Assembly (NCBI GenBank): GCA_943735955.1
Contig: OX030959.1
Coordinates: 7,922,732-7,986,731, forward strand
From: Piscicola geometra
Lineage: Eukaryota > Annelida > Clitellata > Hirudinida > Piscicolidae
Direction: 5' to 3'
DNA length: 64,000 nt
The notes under the pieces are model-generated. The model saw only the letters and a list, made by a program, of their open reading frames with translations. It did not search any database and had not been told where the DNA came from. Position numbers and translations under genes: made by a program. Below, one piece after another: positions 60,800 through 64,000 of the stretch (the first letter of the stretch is position 1; every line of letters begins with the position of its first letter).

Positions 60800-63400
60800 A
60801 GTTGTGTGTGAATAGAGGATTGGATTAATAGATTGGGGAGAATCAGTTTTCATGGTTTTTGATTGGTGTTTGTTGAGTAAGTGAACAGCATACCATTGCT
60901 AATTCAATCTTGAAGCAAATCAAAGACTGCATCTCTTCCTGTTACGATAAAAATGTATAGTTTCAATATTAAATAAATAAACTCTATTATAATATAAAAA
61001 GTGTGATAATTTTATTTTTGAACATGCAATTATTGATTAATAGAAAAGCAGTCTTTTTATTCTATTTTAACTGTAACTTTATGTAAGCCAAACTCTGTGA
61101 CGTCTCCCATGGTAATAATTGAGGCATTACCGGCCATTCTCCTCCTCTAATCAACCAACAATTTCGAAACATTGTCTTCCACAATTAAATACCATTTTAT
61201 AATTTTTATCTATTTATTTATAATAATTTTACGTCAAAAAAACGTTAAAACGGTCTTTATGGCAACACTAGCAAGCATGCCACTACATCATCTCCAACAC
61301 CACATCCATCGCAGTCTTTATTGTGTGCCATCGCTCCAAGGCTCCATCAATGAATGAACACTCGAGGCTTTCACAATCATCTACACCACATCATCTCTTT
61401 TCTTCATTTATCACTTTGCAAAGTATGTATTGCAAGATATCACTAAAACTTTACAGTCTAAACTCTTTTTCACCCCCACAGCTTCAAGCATTACATCTAC
61501 ATGATACATCGCTGCAATCAATTTTGATTATTACGCAACGGATTACTAGGGCATCGGTTGCACTCGAGCCTAAACCAACCATTGGTCAAATCGAGAGTTG
61601 TTACATACTCGGCTACCCGGACACATCTTTCTATCTCTGAACTCTTTTGATGACAACGCAAAATACTATTTTAAACAAGATTTTGTTCTTTTCACTCATC
61701 CACCACCACCACTCTTTCCACAAACGTACAAAGGTATGCACTCGCAGCAAAGTAGCCTGAAGGTTGACCATGGGTCTTGGCGGGTCCAGCCTTGGAGATG
61801 GAATGTTGGAGAGACGGGTAGCAGAAGGAAGGTCTGAAGGAGGAAATGTGCTCTTTGGTGAGTGTTCATGTGAGTTCTCATAATATGTTTGCTGGTGGGA
61901 ATTAGTGTGGATGTGTTTGAAATGAACGTGTGATATATCATTTTGATAGTTTCAGCTGTTATTTAAAGGATCGAATAGACTAGTGCGTTGATAGGTTAGA
62001 TTTGTCATGAAATTGTTTATCCCTTATTTTCAGCAATTTAAAAGCTTTTAAAAATTATATAAAAATTCATTTTGTAGCTTTATTGAAAGCACTGGCTCAA
62101 CCAGCAAAAAATTACGTTTATGTCTTATCCAAGGCCCCAACAAAAAAAAAGGGAAATTTGATTCCGTAATTAAATCTTATTTCCAAGATTTGAAACTCGT
62201 CATAATACTTGCTGATTTTGGGTATTCATTGGACTTTACTGCATGTGGTAAATATTTCCGAATCATCATTTATTCATTATATATTTATATTTATAAACGA
62301 AACTTTTGTTCTTATTTCCCTATTTACTTTGCTTCAATGAATTGTTTATGAAAGCTCACCTAAAACCTGTAGAATAATTTTGTCTGTGAAAAGAAATTGA
62401 TTGCTTTAGTACTATCGTTTTTATAATTCATGAAACTGAACAGCTATCGTCAGCGGAACAAGCTGTTTCCCAAGATAACTCCAGCAGATGGCTGTAATGA
62501 TGTAAAGCATTGATGAGAGTCTGTTTATGTCTTGCATTTAAGGTGGTGTAAAAGATAGTTTTATTGCACTATCACTCTGTGCATTGATGGCAAAGCTGCC
62601 CATTCATTGGTTTGTTTTTCATGCTTCATTAAATTATGTCTTTTTTGCCTATTAAAACAAATAAGGTTTTTTGTTATTCTGACAAATCATTCAGTGATGT
62701 CCTATTGGTTATGAGCTGTTATAGTAGTCCTAGGAGGAAAAGCTAGCAATTGATTATACAATTTTAAATAAAAAAAGAGCCCTAAATAACTTACTGTAAA
62801 TTCATAAAACAAAATTAATTTCGTTTTCTGAGTGACAACGGACTTTTTAAAAGAATAGAAAGTTTTACATTTTAACAGTTTATGACTAAAAAAGAAGTAA
62901 AAGAGAAAGAAGCATTGCCCAAGTCGTCTATAAAGATGTTTACAATGTGTTATCCTTCAATTTGAGCCTTCCATCGGGACTTCTAATGTAACTACATCTG
63001 TAAGTTCTTTCAAATTTAATGAGTTACTTATTTTATTGCCATTTTTAAATTTGTTTTTTATACATTCTTAACTTTTTAGCTTTTTAAAAACCATTTTCTA
63101 AATTATTCTTTCTATTGCCTATCGATAACAGGATAGGTTTGAAAAAAAACTATATTTCCGATTTCTAAACAGCATCGTTTTCTCATTATCTCAAGCAGAT
63201 CTGTCTTCTTGAGCACCAGGCAGGGACCAGAGAATATCAGGTCAACTCTATGAGTCTTCAGAGATTCTGTGTCATACGTTCTTAATTTTAAAATTTAAAA
63301 ACTTCACTTATTCGACCATGTTCCATGAAATATTTAAACACCCTGAATTCCAAGAATTACAAACTTTGACTTTTCCAACATGCTTCTCAACTCTTTTTGT
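60800..63400. other. Upstream flank of the membrane-protein gene
   Basis: Would contain the promoter and any 5' untranslated exons of the minus-strand gene. Blocks at 61235-61380, 62455-62590 and 63170-63270 are strongly conserved with copy A. Small ORFs here (for example 61323-61640) have no supporting features. Confidence 0.4.
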
Positions 63401-63409
63401 TCCATTCAA

Positions 63410-64000
63410 AACAGACAAAAATTTTAAAATACTTTTAAAAAAATGTTTAATACCTTTTTAAAATTTTAAATACTTTTTTTTACAATTTTTAATACTTTTT
63501 ATAAGTTTTTTAATACTTTTTATAAGTTTTTTAATACTTTTTATAAATTGTTTAATACTTTTTTAAAATTTTTTTTATACTTTTTAAAAAAAATTTTAAA
63601 CTTTTTTACAATTTTTTTAATACTTTTAAAAAAAAATTTCAATATTTTTTTCAAAATTTTAAATACTTTCAAAAATTTGTTAATACTTTTTAAAAAATTC
63701 AATATTGAAAAAAAATTTTTTGATATTAAAAAAAAATTTTATACTTAAAATTTTTTTTTTAAGTATAAACATTTTTTATATACTTTTATATATTTTATAT
63801 ATATATTTATATTTGTTTAATATATTTTTTTATACTTTTATATATTTTATTTACTTTTTTAAACTTTAAAAAAAAAAAAAAATTTTAATATATATTTTTT
63901 TTACCTTTTATATATTTTATTTACTTTTTTAAACTTTAAAAAAAAAAAAATTTTTTAATATATATTTTTTTTACCTTTTATATATTTTTTTATACTTAAA
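63410..64000. repeat. A/T-only low-complexity tract with ~69-bp tandem units
   Basis: Degenerate tacttttataagttttttaa repeats give way to two near-identical ~69-bp units (tatattttatttacttttttaaac followed by an A run and a T run) at about 63838-63976. The tract is cut by the window edge. Confidence 0.85.

Larger units (their letters stand above)
51215..63400 (+). repeat. Segmental duplication, copy B
   Basis: Direct counterpart of copy A (27.95-37.95 kb), shifted by about 23.4 kb at the left and 25.5 kb at the right. It is longer because it keeps exons lost from A and carries the piggyBac element and a SINE. The match fades at about 63400 (caacatgcttctcaactctttt matches 37910-37930), just before the low-complexity right edge. 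Confidence 0.85.

Overview
This window is metazoan nuclear DNA, about two-thirds AT. Its genes are split by short GT/AG introns. Large parts are simple-sequence repeats, and there are remnants of piggyBac, hAT, non-LTR and SINE elements. A TRPN (NOMPC)-type ankyrin gene, an Id/extramacrochaetae-type HLH gene and Asn/Ser/Asp-rich proteins suggest an invertebrate bilaterian. A lophotrochozoan such as an annelid or leech is my guess; the sequence does not prove it. All gene models were built by eye from reading frame, splice dinucleotides and phase agreement between exons, with no database search.

Layout. 1-2.7 kb: G-rich 12-bp minisatellite with ~1.1 kb higher-order periodicity. 3.8-9.0 kb (minus): eleven phase-0 exons of a TRPN/NOMPC-like protein, with ten ankyrin repeats behind an unusual ~700-residue Asn/Asp/Ser/Lys-rich N-terminal extension; the channel end lies outside the window or is lost. 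9.1-15.7 kb: a cluster of satellites, including ~350 bp of (CA)n and ~980 bp of (GTAT)n, with a few orphan exon-like ORFs on the minus strand. 16.1-17.4 kb (plus): an Id-like HLH protein whose loop appears expanded to ~210 residues. 18.7-20.0 kb (plus): an acidic nuclear-looking protein with SUMO-interaction-like motifs. It converges tail to tail with an eight-exon Cys/His plus coiled-coil gene on the minus strand (20.5-23.7 kb). 23.7-51 kb: mostly gene-poor AT-rich DNA holding repeats and the older half of a large duplication. 51.5-60.7 kb (minus): a five-exon multi-pass membrane protein gene of unknown function.

The main structural discovery is an old direct segmental duplication. About 27.9-38.0 kb (copy A) is collinear with about 51.2-63.4 kb (copy B). 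Copy B carries the intact membrane-protein gene; copy A carries a broken, partly deleted version. Each copy has its own later insertions: a 1555-bp hAT element and a non-LTR fragment in A, a 1787-bp piggyBac-like element and a tRNA-like SINE in B. The hAT insertion has its exact 8-bp target duplication, and copy B preserves the empty site. A second local repeat pair (25.7 and 27.3 kb) likewise gives filled and empty sites for another SINE. Some noncoding stretches of A and B are nearly identical while their surroundings have diverged strongly.

The genes do not form an obvious pathway. TRPN is a mechanosensory channel family, Id proteins restrain bHLH factors, and the rest are unassigned.
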